Part shown: one piece after another, positions 17,402-25,605 of the stretch | How the letters are laid out: every line of letters begins with the position of its first letter | How positions within the stretch are numbered: position 1 is the stretch's first letter | Source of the DNA: GWE2-40-63 sp050251815 | GTDB taxonomy: Bacteria; Bacteroidota; Bacteroidia; Bacteroidales; SZUA-534 | Assembly (NCBI GenBank): GCA_050251815.1 | Contig: JBFWMB010000005.1 | Coordinates: 1 to 64,000 of the forward strand | Length of the DNA: 64,000 nt | Direction of reading: 5' to 3' | Made by a program: the position numbers and the translations under genes | Notes under the pieces: generated by a model | Told to the model about the DNA's origin: nothing | The model's database searches: none | What the model saw: the letters and a program-made list of their open reading frames with translations, nothing else

Positions 17402-18313
17402 TTACTGCTTATCGCTTTTCCGCTTAATCTTATTGACCTCTTCAGTAAGGTTTTCAATGGCAACTTGTTGCTCTTTAATGGCTTCTAAAAGAATAGGCAC
17501 TAATCCTATGTAATCAATAGTTAATAATCCGTTAGGTTTTTGTGTTATTAACTCAGGATATATGGTTTGAATTTCCTGCGCTGATAGTCCAATATGTTCT
17601 TTTTCCGACATTTCGTTAATTTGTTCCAAAACTTCGGTTGACAAAGTATCGGCAACGGCTGAAGTAATAAAACCCATCTCAATAGGTGTTTTATATTTGA
17701 ATTTAATGGGATTAACTTTTTTTAACTTTTCAAGGTTGTTTTTTCCAAGTTCTCTAACCTCTTTTTTTGAATTGATATCTGATTGTACCTGAACGCCTTT
17801 TACAAAAAAAGCACCATTGACTTCCGTTTTTCCAAAAAAATATCCTGCATATTTATCAGGAACAGTAACTTGGTAAGCGGTTGTACCAAAAATAGCAGCT
17901 CCATTTCTTGTACCCTCTAACCTTCCGTAAACAGCATAGTTTCTACCTTCAGCACCATTACCGGCAGAACCAAATACTCCAAAGGAATCACCACTCCGGG
18001 TTGTGCTACTATACGCTTGTCCCCATATTCCGATCAAATATCCCTGACTTTGCCTGGCATCACTATAAATACCATAAAGCCATGATGAAGAACTTGCAGG
18101 GACACCAATTTTGGTATAAATTCCCCCGGTATTTCCGAGACTATAAAAATAACCGGTGTAACCCGTGCTTCCAACATGATTGATGGATAGCTTTGAATTG
18201 ACTGTACCAGAAACACCAATTCCAACTTTATTATTAGATCCTACTTCAATCTGAGAGTATCCAAAAAAACTAACTAGTATTAGACTAAAAAAAACAACAG
18301 CTATCTTTTTCAT
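17402..18313 (-). CDS. Secreted protein with S74 intramolecular chaperone domain
   Basis: 303 residues. The signal peptide (MKKIAVVFFSLILVSFFGYS) is followed by a Gly/Ser-rich beta head (about 25-165) with repeated short Tyr-Gly blocks (GYTGYFYSLG, WLYGIYSDA, FGVFGSAGNG, NYAVYGRLEGT). From about 178 comes a peptidase S74/endosialidase chaperone domain: SDINSKKEVREL (the SD...K self-cleavage site), FKYKTPIEMGFI, EHIGLSAQEIQTIYPELI, GLLTIDYIGLVPILLEAI and a terminal coiled coil (KEQQVAIENLTEEV). In phage tail spikes this domain trimerises the shaft and cuts itself off. Here it heads the RHS operon, with no phage genes nearby, and carries a Sec signal. Confidence 0.85.
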   Translation of the reverse strand: MKKIAVVFFSLILVSFFGYSQIEVGSNNKVGIGVSGTVNSKLSINHVGSTGYTGYFYSLGNTGGIYTKIGVPASSSSWLYGIYSDARQSQGYLIGIWGQAYSSTTRSGDSFGVFGSAGNGAEGRNYAVYGRLEGTRNGAAIFGTTAYQVTVPDKYAGYFFGKTEVNGAFFVKGVQVQSDINSKKEVRELGKNNLEKLKKVNPIKFKYKTPIEMGFITSAVADTLSTEVLEQINEMSEKEHIGLSAQEIQTIYPELITQKPNGLLTIDYIGLVPILLEAIKEQQVAIENLTEEVNKIKRKSDKQ

Positions 18314-18389
18314 TTCTATATAGGTTTAAATTATTGAATGATTAATAGTTTGAGCAGCTAAAAATAAAAAGGGAGGGTGCAATAATACT

Positions 18390-18677
18390 TCACTTTTGAA
18401 AAGTACCCTTATTTAAATGTTTTCTAAATAGCTTTCCAAAGCCCACTTCATCGCTGAAATAATACGACTGAGACTCCCTACTGTATTTGATATGCATTCC
18501 CATCAAGCGAAAATCACGTAAATCAAGTAATAATTGCCTTTTCGATATTCCTAACTTTTTTGAAAAAGCTATGGTATCGCCTGTACTTCGATGAAGAATT
18601 AGCTCATTCATATGAACCATTCGTTCTGCATACTTAAGGATTGACATAACTAAAATTATTAAATACACGTGCTCCAT
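18390..18677 (-). CDS. Small HTH protein
   Basis: Up to 95 residues. The start is uncertain; ATG at 18647 (MSILKYAERM) is also possible. The helix-turn-helix region TIAFSKKLGISKRQLLLDLRD is followed by a wing-like GMHIKYSRESQSYYFSDEV, the pattern of DeoR/HTH_11-type winged helices without an effector domain. It lies 77 bases upstream of the S74-RHS operon on the same strand and could be its regulator (inference from position). Confidence 0.7.
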   Translation of the reverse strand: MEHVYLIILVMSILKYAERMVHMNELILHRSTGDTIAFSKKLGISKRQLLLDLRDFRLMGMHIKYSRESQSYYFSDEVGFGKLFRKHLNKGTFQK

Positions 18678-18915
18678 ATATTTATTCTAAAAACGAAAAA
18701 ACATAATCGCTATAATTTTGATTTAGACCTGTTTAAAAACCCGCAGTCATTGAAAACAAAGGCGAAAAAAAATTAAAAAAAATTTACATCAATTTTATTT
18801 TTGTTAAATAAAATCAAGACTGAGCTATTACTTTTTTTCCAACCGGCAACCTTTTGCATAACCTGTTTATTATTCCAAAAAGTTTGACCATTTTTGCAGC
18901 CTAATACATTTTGCT
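18678..18915. other. Divergent region HTH protein/moeA at the island's right edge
   Basis: Very AT-rich 238 bases between divergent genes. TTTGACC at about 18880 followed after 18 bases by TACATTTT just before the moeA ATG is a near match to a Bacteroidota promoter and would give an almost leaderless transcript. No integrase, tRNA or clear att repeat is visible, so the island border is defined only by gene content. Confidence 0.35.
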
Positions 18916-20088
18916 ATGATTCTTTTCGAAGAAGCCGTACATATCGTCTTGCAAAAGGCATCGCTTACTCCCACTGAAAGTATTCCTTTTTCAGAAAGTG
19001 CGGGGCGTATGCTGGCCTCCGATGTACTTTCGGATATGGACATGCCGCCTTTCGACAAAGCTGCCATGGACGGTTTTGCCATCCGCGAAAGCGAAATAAA
19101 CCACGACCTTGAAATTATTGAAACCATTGCTGCAGGTCAAACACCTCAAAAGGAAGTTAGCCCGGGCACTGCTGCTCGTATTATGACCGGAGCACCGGTT
19201 CCCAAAGGAGCCGATTTTGTGATTCAGGTGGAACTTTCGGAAACTACCTGCAACAACCGCGTGGCTTTTAACGGGCATCCCAAAAACAACATCATCTACC
19301 AGGGTAGCGACGTAAAAACCGGTGATGTGGTGTTGCCTAAAGGACAAGTTATCGATGCCCGGCATATAGCCGTGCTGGCCTCAGTGGGTTGCACGCAGGT
19401 TGATGTGTATAAAAAACCGCTGGTTGGAATTATTTCAACCGGTGATGAGATTGTAGAGCCCAACCAAAAGCCAACGCCTTCGCAAATCCGCAACAGCAAC
19501 GGCCATCAATTGGTTGCCCAGGTAAGCGCCAGTGGTGCTGAACCCCGCTACTACGGCATTTTAAAAGACAATTACCAGCTAACGCGTGCTGCCATCGAAA
19601 AAGGCATGAACGAATGCGATGTGCTGCTGTTAACCGGCGGAGTGAGCATGGGCGATTTCGACTTTGTTCCTAAAATTATGAGCGATTTGGGCATCGATAT
19701 TCTTTTTGATAAGGTGGCCGTTCAACCCGGAAAACCTACCACCTTTGGAGTTAAAGGCAACAAAGTGGTTTTTGGCTTACCCGGAAATCCGGTCTCATCA
19801 TTTATTCAATTCGATATTCTGGTCAAGCCTTTCCTCTACAAAAGCATGAATGCCAATTGGTTCGACCGAACCGTAAAATTGCCGTTGGCCAGCGACTATG
19901 TGCGCAAAAAGGCCGATCGAAGCGCTTACATTCCGGTTACTATCAATAACAAAAGTCAGGTTGTTCCTGCCGATTATCATGGTTCGGCACATATTTTTGC
20001 CTTGCCGCAAAGTCACGGTGTGGCCATTATTCCGCGGGGAGTTTTTCAATTAAAAGCAGGAGATTTGATCGATGTACGATTGTTTTAG
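18916..20088 (+). CDS. moeA: Molybdopterin molybdenumtransferase MoeA
   Basis: Inserts molybdate (or tungstate) into adenylylated molybdopterin, the last general step of Moco synthesis. 390 residues, the normal length. Landmarks: DMPPFDKAAMDGFAIRESE (domain with the catalytic Asp), TGAPVPKGADFVIQVE, VGIISTGDEIVEP, IRNSNGHQLVAQV, LLLTGGVSMGDFDFV (MogA/MoeA nucleotide-binding motif), KVAVQPGKPTTFG and VFGLPGNPVSSFIQF. The last 17 bases overlap moaA, so the two are coupled. Cytosolic. Confidence 0.96.
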   Translation: MILFEEAVHIVLQKASLTPTESIPFSESAGRMLASDVLSDMDMPPFDKAAMDGFAIRESEINHDLEIIETIAAGQTPQKEVSPGTAARIMTGAPVPKGADFVIQVELSETTCNNRVAFNGHPKNNIIYQGSDVKTGDVVLPKGQVIDARHIAVLASVGCTQVDVYKKPLVGIISTGDEIVEPNQKPTPSQIRNSNGHQLVAQVSASGAEPRYYGILKDNYQLTRAAIEKGMNECDVLLLTGGVSMGDFDFVPKIMSDLGIDILFDKVAVQPGKPTTFGVKGNKVVFGLPGNPVSSFIQFDILVKPFLYKSMNANWFDRTVKLPLASDYVRKKADRSAYIPVTINNKSQVVPADYHGSAHIFALPQSHGVAIIPRGVFQLKAGDLIDVRLF

Positions 20089-20872
20089 CCGAAAAATAAA
20101 TTACCTACGCGTATCGGTTACCGACCGCTGCAACTTCCGCTGCACCTATTGTATGCCTGCCGAAGGGGTTGAATTGCTAAAGCATGACGACATTCTATCG
20201 TTCGACGAAATTGTTGAAACCATAACATACGGCGTTTCGCAAGGCATTACCAAGGTACGGCTTACCGGAGGCGAACCGCTGGTTCGGAAAGGCATAGTTA
20301 ATTTGGTGCAGATGATTCGTTCCATCGAGGGCATCACCGACTTATCGATGACCACCAACGGAGTATTGCTCGCTGAACTGGCGCAAGCCCTTAAAGAAGC
20401 CGGATTGCAACGGGTAAACATCAGCCTCGACACGTTGGATCCGGAACGCTTTAAACAACTTACCCGCGTTGGGAATCTGCAGGATGTGTTGAATGGCATT
20501 GAAGCAGCAAAAAAAGCCGGACTGACTCCCATTAAACTCAATTGCGTGGTAAAAAACTCAGGCCAGGAGCCTGATGCGCTAATGGTTACTAAATTTGCCA
20601 AAGAAAACAACTTACAGGTGCGCTACATCCACGAGATGGATTTGGCCAAAGGAACTTTCAGTGTGGTTGAAGGTGGCGATGGAGGAAATTGTGCCATCTG
20701 TAACCGGCTGCGCTTAACTGCCAACGGAAACATTATGCCTTGTTTGTTTAGCAACAAGGGCTATAACATTCGCGAACTGGGAATTGAAGAAGCCTACCAT
20801 CAGGCATTGCTTAAAAAGCCCAAAAGCGGAAAAGTAAATAACAAAGGAAGCTTTTATAACATTGGCGGATAA
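20072..20872 (+). CDS. moaA: GTP 3',8-cyclase MoaA, compact form
   Basis: Radical-SAM enzyme that turns GTP into 3',8-cyclo-GTP, the first Moco step. The N-terminal SAM cluster is C20-x3-C24-x2-C27 (DRCNFRCTYCMP), followed by TGGEPLVR and TTNGVLL. The C-terminal GTP-binding cluster is C207-x2-C210-x13-C224 (CAICNRLRLTANGNIMPCLF), and the protein ends in the GG tail required by MoaA. It is only 266 residues; usual MoaA is about 320-340. The missing part lies between YIHEMDL and the second cluster, where about 50-60 residues are normally present. All known catalytic elements remain, so a functional short form is likely. Translation is coupled to moeA. Confidence 0.92.
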   Translation: MYDCFSRKINYLRVSVTDRCNFRCTYCMPAEGVELLKHDDILSFDEIVETITYGVSQGITKVRLTGGEPLVRKGIVNLVQMIRSIEGITDLSMTTNGVLLAELAQALKEAGLQRVNISLDTLDPERFKQLTRVGNLQDVLNGIEAAKKAGLTPIKLNCVVKNSGQEPDALMVTKFAKENNLQVRYIHEMDLAKGTFSVVEGGDGGNCAICNRLRLTANGNIMPCLFSNKGYNIRELGIEEAYHQALLKKPKSGKVNNKGSFYNIGG

Positions 20873-20894
20873 TAATTTTTAGAAAACAAACACC

Positions 20895-21344
20895 ATGAGC
20901 AAAGAATTAAGCCATACCGACCAGCAGGGAAAAGCCAATATGGTAGATGTGGGACACAAGCCCCAACAAACCCGTACAGCAAAAGCATCCGGGGTCATTC
21001 GCCTTCAGCCAAAAACTATTGAACTGATACGCGAAAACCAGCTAAAAAAGGGCGATGTACTTACCATAGCCGAAATTGCAGGCATACAGGCCGGGAAGCG
21101 GACCTCGGAATTAATTCCCCTATGTCATCCGCTGCTGATAACTAAACTCGATGTTAAGGCTCAATTAACCGACACTGGTGTTCACTGCGAAAGTTTTGCC
21201 AAATGCATCGGGCAAACCGGTATTGAAATGGAAGCACTGACAGCAGTTAGCGTTGCGCTGCTAACCATTTACGACATGTGTAAAGCGGTGGATAAAGGAA
21301 TGGTGATTGAAGCAGTTCATCTGGTTGAAAAAACCAAAAAATAG
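20895..21344 (+). CDS. moaC: Cyclic pyranopterin monophosphate synthase MoaC
   Basis: Converts 3',8-cyclo-GTP to cyclic pyranopterin monophosphate. 149 residues, close to the family's 155-165. Landmarks: MVDVGHKPQQTRTAKASG, IAGIQAGKRTSELIPLCHPL, GIEMEALTAVSVALLTIYDM and CKAVDKGMVIEAVHLVEK, which contain the active-site His, Lys and Asp of the family. It follows moaA by 22 bases in the same direction. No moaD, moaE or moeB gene is in the window, so molybdopterin synthase must be elsewhere. Confidence 0.96.
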   Translation: MSKELSHTDQQGKANMVDVGHKPQQTRTAKASGVIRLQPKTIELIRENQLKKGDVLTIAEIAGIQAGKRTSELIPLCHPLLITKLDVKAQLTDTGVHCESFAKCIGQTGIEMEALTAVSVALLTIYDMCKAVDKGMVIEAVHLVEKTKK

Positions 21345-21600
21345 GCTCACTGCTAATTCAGCATCCAGGAAAAAATAAAAGTAATTGTGCGTTCTTAAAC
21401 GAGAAGTTGAATACAATAGTTTTCCCAATAAGTTGCAGTTGCAAAAAGGCTAACAGCATAACTATTAACTCCCTGACGCAGTTCAATATTTCGTTTTTTT
21501 TGCGATGCAAAACACCAGGAAACCGGAAAATAATGAAAGTTAGATTTTAGCATACATGCATTATTTTAATACATTTGCTAAATTCAAGAAACAGACTATG

Positions 21601-23823
21601 TCCACTTTAACAAACAACAAAAAATTTGGAACTGCACCGGTATTTTTTACCGCCATTTCAACCATATTAGGAGCTATCCTTTTTTTAAGATTTGGTTTTG
21701 CCGTAGGTACTCTGGGTTTTTGGGGCGTAATTTTAATTATCTTATTGGGCCATTTAGTTACCATTCCCACCGCCCTGGCCATTTCAGAATTAGCAACCAA
21801 TAAGCGGGTTGAAGGAGGTGGCGAGTATTTTATTATTTCCCGTTCGTTTGGTTTAAATATTGGAGCGACTATTGGTATTGCATTGTTTCTTTCACAAGCT
21901 ATCAGTGTAGCTTTTTATGTGATAGCATTTACGGAAGCCTTCGATTTTTTCTTTCAATTTATCGCCGAACGCTTTAATATGGAACTTCAAAGGCAATTCA
22001 TCAGCATACCAGCTATGTTTGTTCTTGCTGTTTTAATTTTAAAAAAAGGAGCAAACATGGGTGTAAAGGCTCTTTATTTTGTGGTTGCCATATTAGGAAT
22101 CTCATTGGTGCTATTTTTTTTAGGCGATACCCCTCACGCAAATATTTCAGGATTTAGTCTTGAAAATGCAGAATTACGAAATATGGATCAGTTCTTTATA
22201 GTATTTGCCATTATTTTTCCTGCATTTACCGGAATGACAGCTGGTGTGGGTCTATCGGGCGATTTAAAAAAACCATCCAAATCAATTCCAATAGGAACCA
22301 CCGCGGCTACTTTTATAGGGATGATTCTTTACGTCTTTATTGTCTACAAATTAGCCCTTTCGGCCAACATCGACGATTTGACCAACAATCAGTTAATTAT
22401 GGCTCAAATTGCTATAGGCGGTGCATTTTTTATTCCCTTAGGACTGGCTGCTTCAACCATATCTTCAGCACTGGGCTCAATTATGGTTGCTCCGCGAACA
22501 CTTCAAGCTCTGGCTTTAGACAATGCTTTTCCAATAAAAAAAATGAACCGCTGGTTGGCTAAAGAACGCACAAAAGACAATGAACCTTTTAATGCCTCAC
22601 TAATCACCATTTTAATTGCTTTTGTATTTGTTGCCTTAGGTGATGTTAACTTTGTTGCCAGTATTATCTCAATGTTTTTTATGGTAACTTATGGGTCGCT
22701 TTGCCTGATCAGTTTTTTAAATCATTTTGGCTCATCGCCTTCCTACCGTCCTTCGTTTAAATCAAAATGGTTCTTATCGCTTATTGGCTTTGTTGTTTCA
22801 GTTTGGGTCATGTTCAAAATCAACACCCCTTATGCGCTATTGGCTTTTACCTTAATGATATTATTGTATTTATACATTAAAAGCTATCACAAAAACCGAC
22901 GTGGCTTAGAAGGTATTTATGCCAATACCGTTTACCAGCTAAGCCGAAACCTCCATGTGTTTATACAAAAAAACAGGGATAAAGATTCCTATAAAGAGTG
23001 GAGACCCAGTGCTATTTGTATCTCAAAAAGTTCCTTTGAACGCGAGAATGCATTTAAATTGCTGGATTGGATATCATACAAATTTGGTTTTGGAACCTAC
23101 CTGCATCACATCAACGGTTATTACTCAAAAGCAACTCATTTACAGGCAGAAACGGAGCTTACCAAGCTAATAAATAAAGTGTTGCGCAAAGGCAGCCATT
23201 TATATGTCGACACAATTATTTCGCCGTCAAACACCTCGGCTATAGCACAAGCCATTCAGATACCGGGTATTTCGGGCATGGAAAATAATCTGGTGATTTT
23301 TGAATTCGATAAAAACAGCCAGGAAAACCTTCATGAAATAATCGATAACATTTCGCTGGTTTCGGCCGGAAATTTTGATATCGGGGTATTAGCCAGCAGC
23401 CGCAAAGAAATAAACTACAAAAACGGCATCCACCTGTGGATTAGAACCATTGATACCGAAAATGCAAATTTACTTATATTGCTAAGCTTTGTTATTCTGG
23501 GTCATCCTGACTGGAGAAAAGCTGATATTAAAGTATTCAATTTAGTTAAAAAGCAGGAATTTGAAGAAGCAAAAAAACAAATGAAAAACCTGGTAGTAGA
23601 AGGTCGCCTGCCAATTACGGAAAAAAATATTGAAGTGCTGATTCAGGATGAAAGCATTTCATCAAAAACACTCATCAATGAGAAATCCGAAAATGCCGGA
23701 TTTACTATAATTGGATTCAGGCTGGAATCTCTTAAACACGAAAAAGAAAAAATATTTACCGGCTACCAAAATCTTGGAAATATACTTTTTGTACACTCTC
23801 ATTTTCAAAAAACTATTGAATAG
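21601..23823 (+). CDS. APC/cation-chloride cotransporter-type permease
   Basis: 740 residues from ATG at 21601 (MSTLTNNKKFGTAPVFFTAI); an in-frame ATG at 21556 would add 15 unlikely residues. The first ~460 residues hold about 12 membrane segments with the SLC12/APC signature (ISTILGAILFLRFGFAVGTL, EGGGEYFIISRSFGLNIG, IFPAFTGMTAGVGLSGDLK, SALGSIMVAPRTLQALA). The C-terminal ~270 residues are a soluble cytoplasmic domain like that of Na-K-Cl cotransporters. The substrate (cation/chloride or amino acid) cannot be read from sequence. It sits 256 bases after moaC in the middle of the Moco genes, which may be chance or may mean common use. Confidence 0.85.
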   Translation, partial: STLTNNKKFGTAPVFFTAISTILGAILFLRFGFAVGTLGFWGVILIILLGHLVTIPTALAISELATNKRVEGGGEYFIISRSFGLNIGATIGIALFLSQAISVAFYVIAFTEAFDFFFQFIAERFNMELQRQFISIPAMFVLAVLILKKGANMGVKALYFVVAILGISLVLFFLGDTPHANISGFSLENAELRNMDQFFIVFAIIFPAFTGMTAGVGLSGDLKKPSKSIPIGTTAATFIGMILYVFIVYKLALSANIDDLTNNQLIMAQIAIGGAFFIPLGLAASTISSALGSIMVAPRTLQALALDNAFPIKKMNRWLAKERTKDNEPFNASLITILIAFVFVALGDVNFVASIISMFFMVTYGSLCLISFLNHFGSSPSYRPSFKSKWFLSLIGFVVSVWVMFKINTPYALLAFTLMILLYLYIKSYHKNRRGLEGIYANTVYQLSRNLHVFIQKNRDKDSYKEWRPSAICISKSSFERENAFKLLDWISYKFGFGTYLHHINGYYSKATHLQAETELTKLINKVLRKGSHLYVDTIISPSNTSAIAQAIQIPGISGMENNLVIFEFDKNSQENLHEIIDNISLVSAGNFDIGVLASSRKEINYKNGIHLWIRTIDTENANLLILLSFVILGHPDWRKADIKVFNLVKKQEFEEAKKQMKNLVVEGRLPITEKNIEVLIQDESISSKTLINEKSENAGFTIIGFRLESLKHEKEKIFTGYQNLGNILFVHSHFQKTIE

Positions 23824-23886
23824 CTGTTTATATAATAAGCATGCAAAAACTTTTTTGATATATTTAAAGTCTTAAAAAATACAAGT

Positions 23887-24261
23887 ATGTTACCTCTCAT
23901 TCTCGACAAAACACAGGACACTCCCGGAGTAATACTCGATGCGGCACAAAAACATTTCTGGTTTACAGGAACTTCAATCCCTGAAAACACCCATAAATTT
24001 TTTGAACCTGTTTTTGTCTGGATAGAAAACTATTTAAAAGAACCCAATCAGGAAACGATTGTAAACTTTAAGATGACTTACTTTAATACCTCATCAACCA
24101 AATCGCTACTCGATTTGATGATACTTTTTAAGGAACTGGCTAAAAACGGAAAATCACTGATTATCAACTGGTATTTTCCCAACGAAGACGAGGATATGTA
24201 CGAAGCCGGTCTGGGTTTTTCAAAAATGGTCCGTTTCCCGTTCAATTTTATCAATTATTAA
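23887..24261 (+). CDS. SiaC-family (DUF1987) regulatory phosphoprotein
   Basis: 124 residues, full-length for SiaC/DUF1987. In Pseudomonas, SiaC is a STAS-like protein controlled by Thr phosphorylation by SiaB and dephosphorylation by SiaA, and it activates a diguanylate cyclase. Seen here are FWFTGTSIPENTHKFFEPVF, the central FKMTYFNTSSTKSLLDLMIL (phosphosite region TSS) and the end IINWYFPNEDEDMYEAGLGF. No SiaA, SiaB or SiaD gene is adjacent. A paralogue lies at 54567-54941. It is 14 bases upstream of the MOSC gene and probably co-transcribed. Confidence 0.88.
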   Translation: MLPLILDKTQDTPGVILDAAQKHFWFTGTSIPENTHKFFEPVFVWIENYLKEPNQETIVNFKMTYFNTSSTKSLLDLMILFKELAKNGKSLIINWYFPNEDEDMYEAGLGFSKMVRFPFNFINY

Positions 24262-24274
24262 TCTATTATAAGTT

Positions 24275-24724
24275 ATGTCTGATCACATAGAAGTTGTTTC
24301 AGTAAATATTTCAGAGAAAAAAGGGACCATAAAAACTCCCCGTCCGAGCATCGACCTGAATGAAAAGGGCGTTGCCCTGGATGCACATGCCGGCGATTGG
24401 CATCGGCAGGTGAGCTTACTGGCCGAGGAAAGCATCCGGAGTTTTGAACCCAAACTGGGACGCCCCATTGAATTTGGCGAATTTGCCGAAAACATAACCA
24501 CCCGCGGAATTGTGCTTTACAAAACCACTCCGGGCGACAAATTTATAATTGGCGAAACCGAATTGGAAGTTACCCAAATTGGCAAAATATGTCATGGCGA
24601 CGATTGCCAGATTTTTCAGGCTGTTGGCAAATGCGTAATGCCCAAGGAAGGCATCTTTTGCAAGGTAATAAAAGGCGGTTCCATTAAACCCGGCGACCGT
24701 ATTAAATACATAAAAAGCTCATAA
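24275..24724 (+). CDS. MOSC-domain protein
   Basis: 149 residues covering one MOSC domain, the beta-barrel found in Moco sulfurases, YiiM and mARC. Family motifs include GVALDAHAGDWHRQVSLLAE, the conserved EFGEFAENITTRGI, GDKFIIGETELEVTQIGKIC and the metal-site-like HGDDCQIFQAVGKCVMPKEG with Cys. Single-domain MOSC proteins bind or carry Moco sulfur; the exact role is not known. It lies between SiaC and the MogA-like gene. Confidence 0.9.
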   Translation: MSDHIEVVSVNISEKKGTIKTPRPSIDLNEKGVALDAHAGDWHRQVSLLAEESIRSFEPKLGRPIEFGEFAENITTRGIVLYKTTPGDKFIIGETELEVTQIGKICHGDDCQIFQAVGKCVMPKEGIFCKVIKGGSIKPGDRIKYIKSS

Positions 24725-24747
24725 TAAACACTTAAAAGCCTACCGCA

Positions 24748-25587
24748 GTGAAAGTAAACACCATTTACCGGATTACAAGCCACAAGCAACATGTCGAGGT
24801 TGATGACGTTTCTACCTCACCCCATAAAGTGTCGAAACAGGTTTTGATTTTCGAAGATCTACTACCTGAACCCGATGTGTTAAAATCATTTACCGGCGAA
24901 ACTGCCGTAGGAACCATCCTGGTTCTCGACGCCTTCGATAAAGAGCCGTTCAATCCCTTCGATGCCATTACCGGAGCCGAAAGTAATTTACAGGTGGTAA
25001 AAACTTTAGTATTTAGTGGAATCACCGGTGTACTTTGTCTACCCGAAGATTATCAGACTTTTTATATCGGTCAGGATCTGATTCACTTACCCAAATTATT
25101 CACTGCCCGGGTGGTTACTTTAAGCGACCGTGCTCACCGGGGGATTTACGAAGATAAAAGCGGACCGCTGATTGTGGAAGAACTCAACCGCTTTTTTTAT
25201 AAAGCCAATAAAAAAGCCGCCATTAAACATACCATAATTCCCGACAATGCCGACGAACTGGGACTAATTCTGGAAGAATGTAAAATCGGTAAAACCGATT
25301 TGCTAATCACAACCGGAGGAACAGGCATCGGCAAACGCGACATTACGGTGGAAACTGTACGGATGCACATGGATAAAGAGATTCCCGGCATTATGGATAT
25401 GATTCGTTTAAAATACGGAGCCGAAAAACCCAATGCTTTATTAAGCCGAAGTATAGCAGGAACCATGAATCAAACCCTGTTTTACACCTTGCCGGGAAGT
25501 CCAAAAGCCTGCGAAGAATATTTATCAGAAATTTTTAAAACCCTGGATCATTTATTTTACATGATTCATGGATTCGATGTACATTAA
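24748..25587 (+). CDS. MogA/MoaB-type molybdopterin adenylyltransferase with extra N-terminal domain
   Basis: 279 residues, GTG start at 24748. The C-terminal part (from about residue 118, FTARVVTLSDRAHRGIYEDK) is a complete MogA/MoaB domain: GPLIVEELNRF, LLITTGGTGIGKRDITVE (nucleotide-binding TTGGTG), FYTLPGSPKACEEYL. It adenylates molybdopterin before MoeA adds the metal. The first ~115 residues are not recognised: beta-rich, with VSKQVLIFEDLLPEPDVLKS and VGTILVLDAFDKEPFNPFDA. Ordinary MogA has about 170-195 residues, so this is a fusion or extension. It closes the Moco gene series. Confidence 0.88.
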   Translation: MKVNTIYRITSHKQHVEVDDVSTSPHKVSKQVLIFEDLLPEPDVLKSFTGETAVGTILVLDAFDKEPFNPFDAITGAESNLQVVKTLVFSGITGVLCLPEDYQTFYIGQDLIHLPKLFTARVVTLSDRAHRGIYEDKSGPLIVEELNRFFYKANKKAAIKHTIIPDNADELGLILEECKIGKTDLLITTGGTGIGKRDITVETVRMHMDKEIPGIMDMIRLKYGAEKPNALLSRSIAGTMNQTLFYTLPGSPKACEEYLSEIFKTLDHLFYMIHGFDVH

Positions 25588-25605
25588 TTCTTAAACTAAA
25601 CCTAA

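Noticed and set aside
17365..17463. Longer start of the small T9SS protein
   Set aside because: It overlaps the S74 gene by 62 bases and puts 33 residues in front of the signal peptide.
17402..18313. Prophage tail region
   Set aside because: The S74 domain is phage-like, but the protein has a Sec signal and no tail, capsid, lysis or integrase genes are nearby.
18678..18915. Attachment site or tRNA marking the right end of the accessory island
   Set aside because: No tRNA, no integrase and no direct repeat shared with the left edge could be found by eye.
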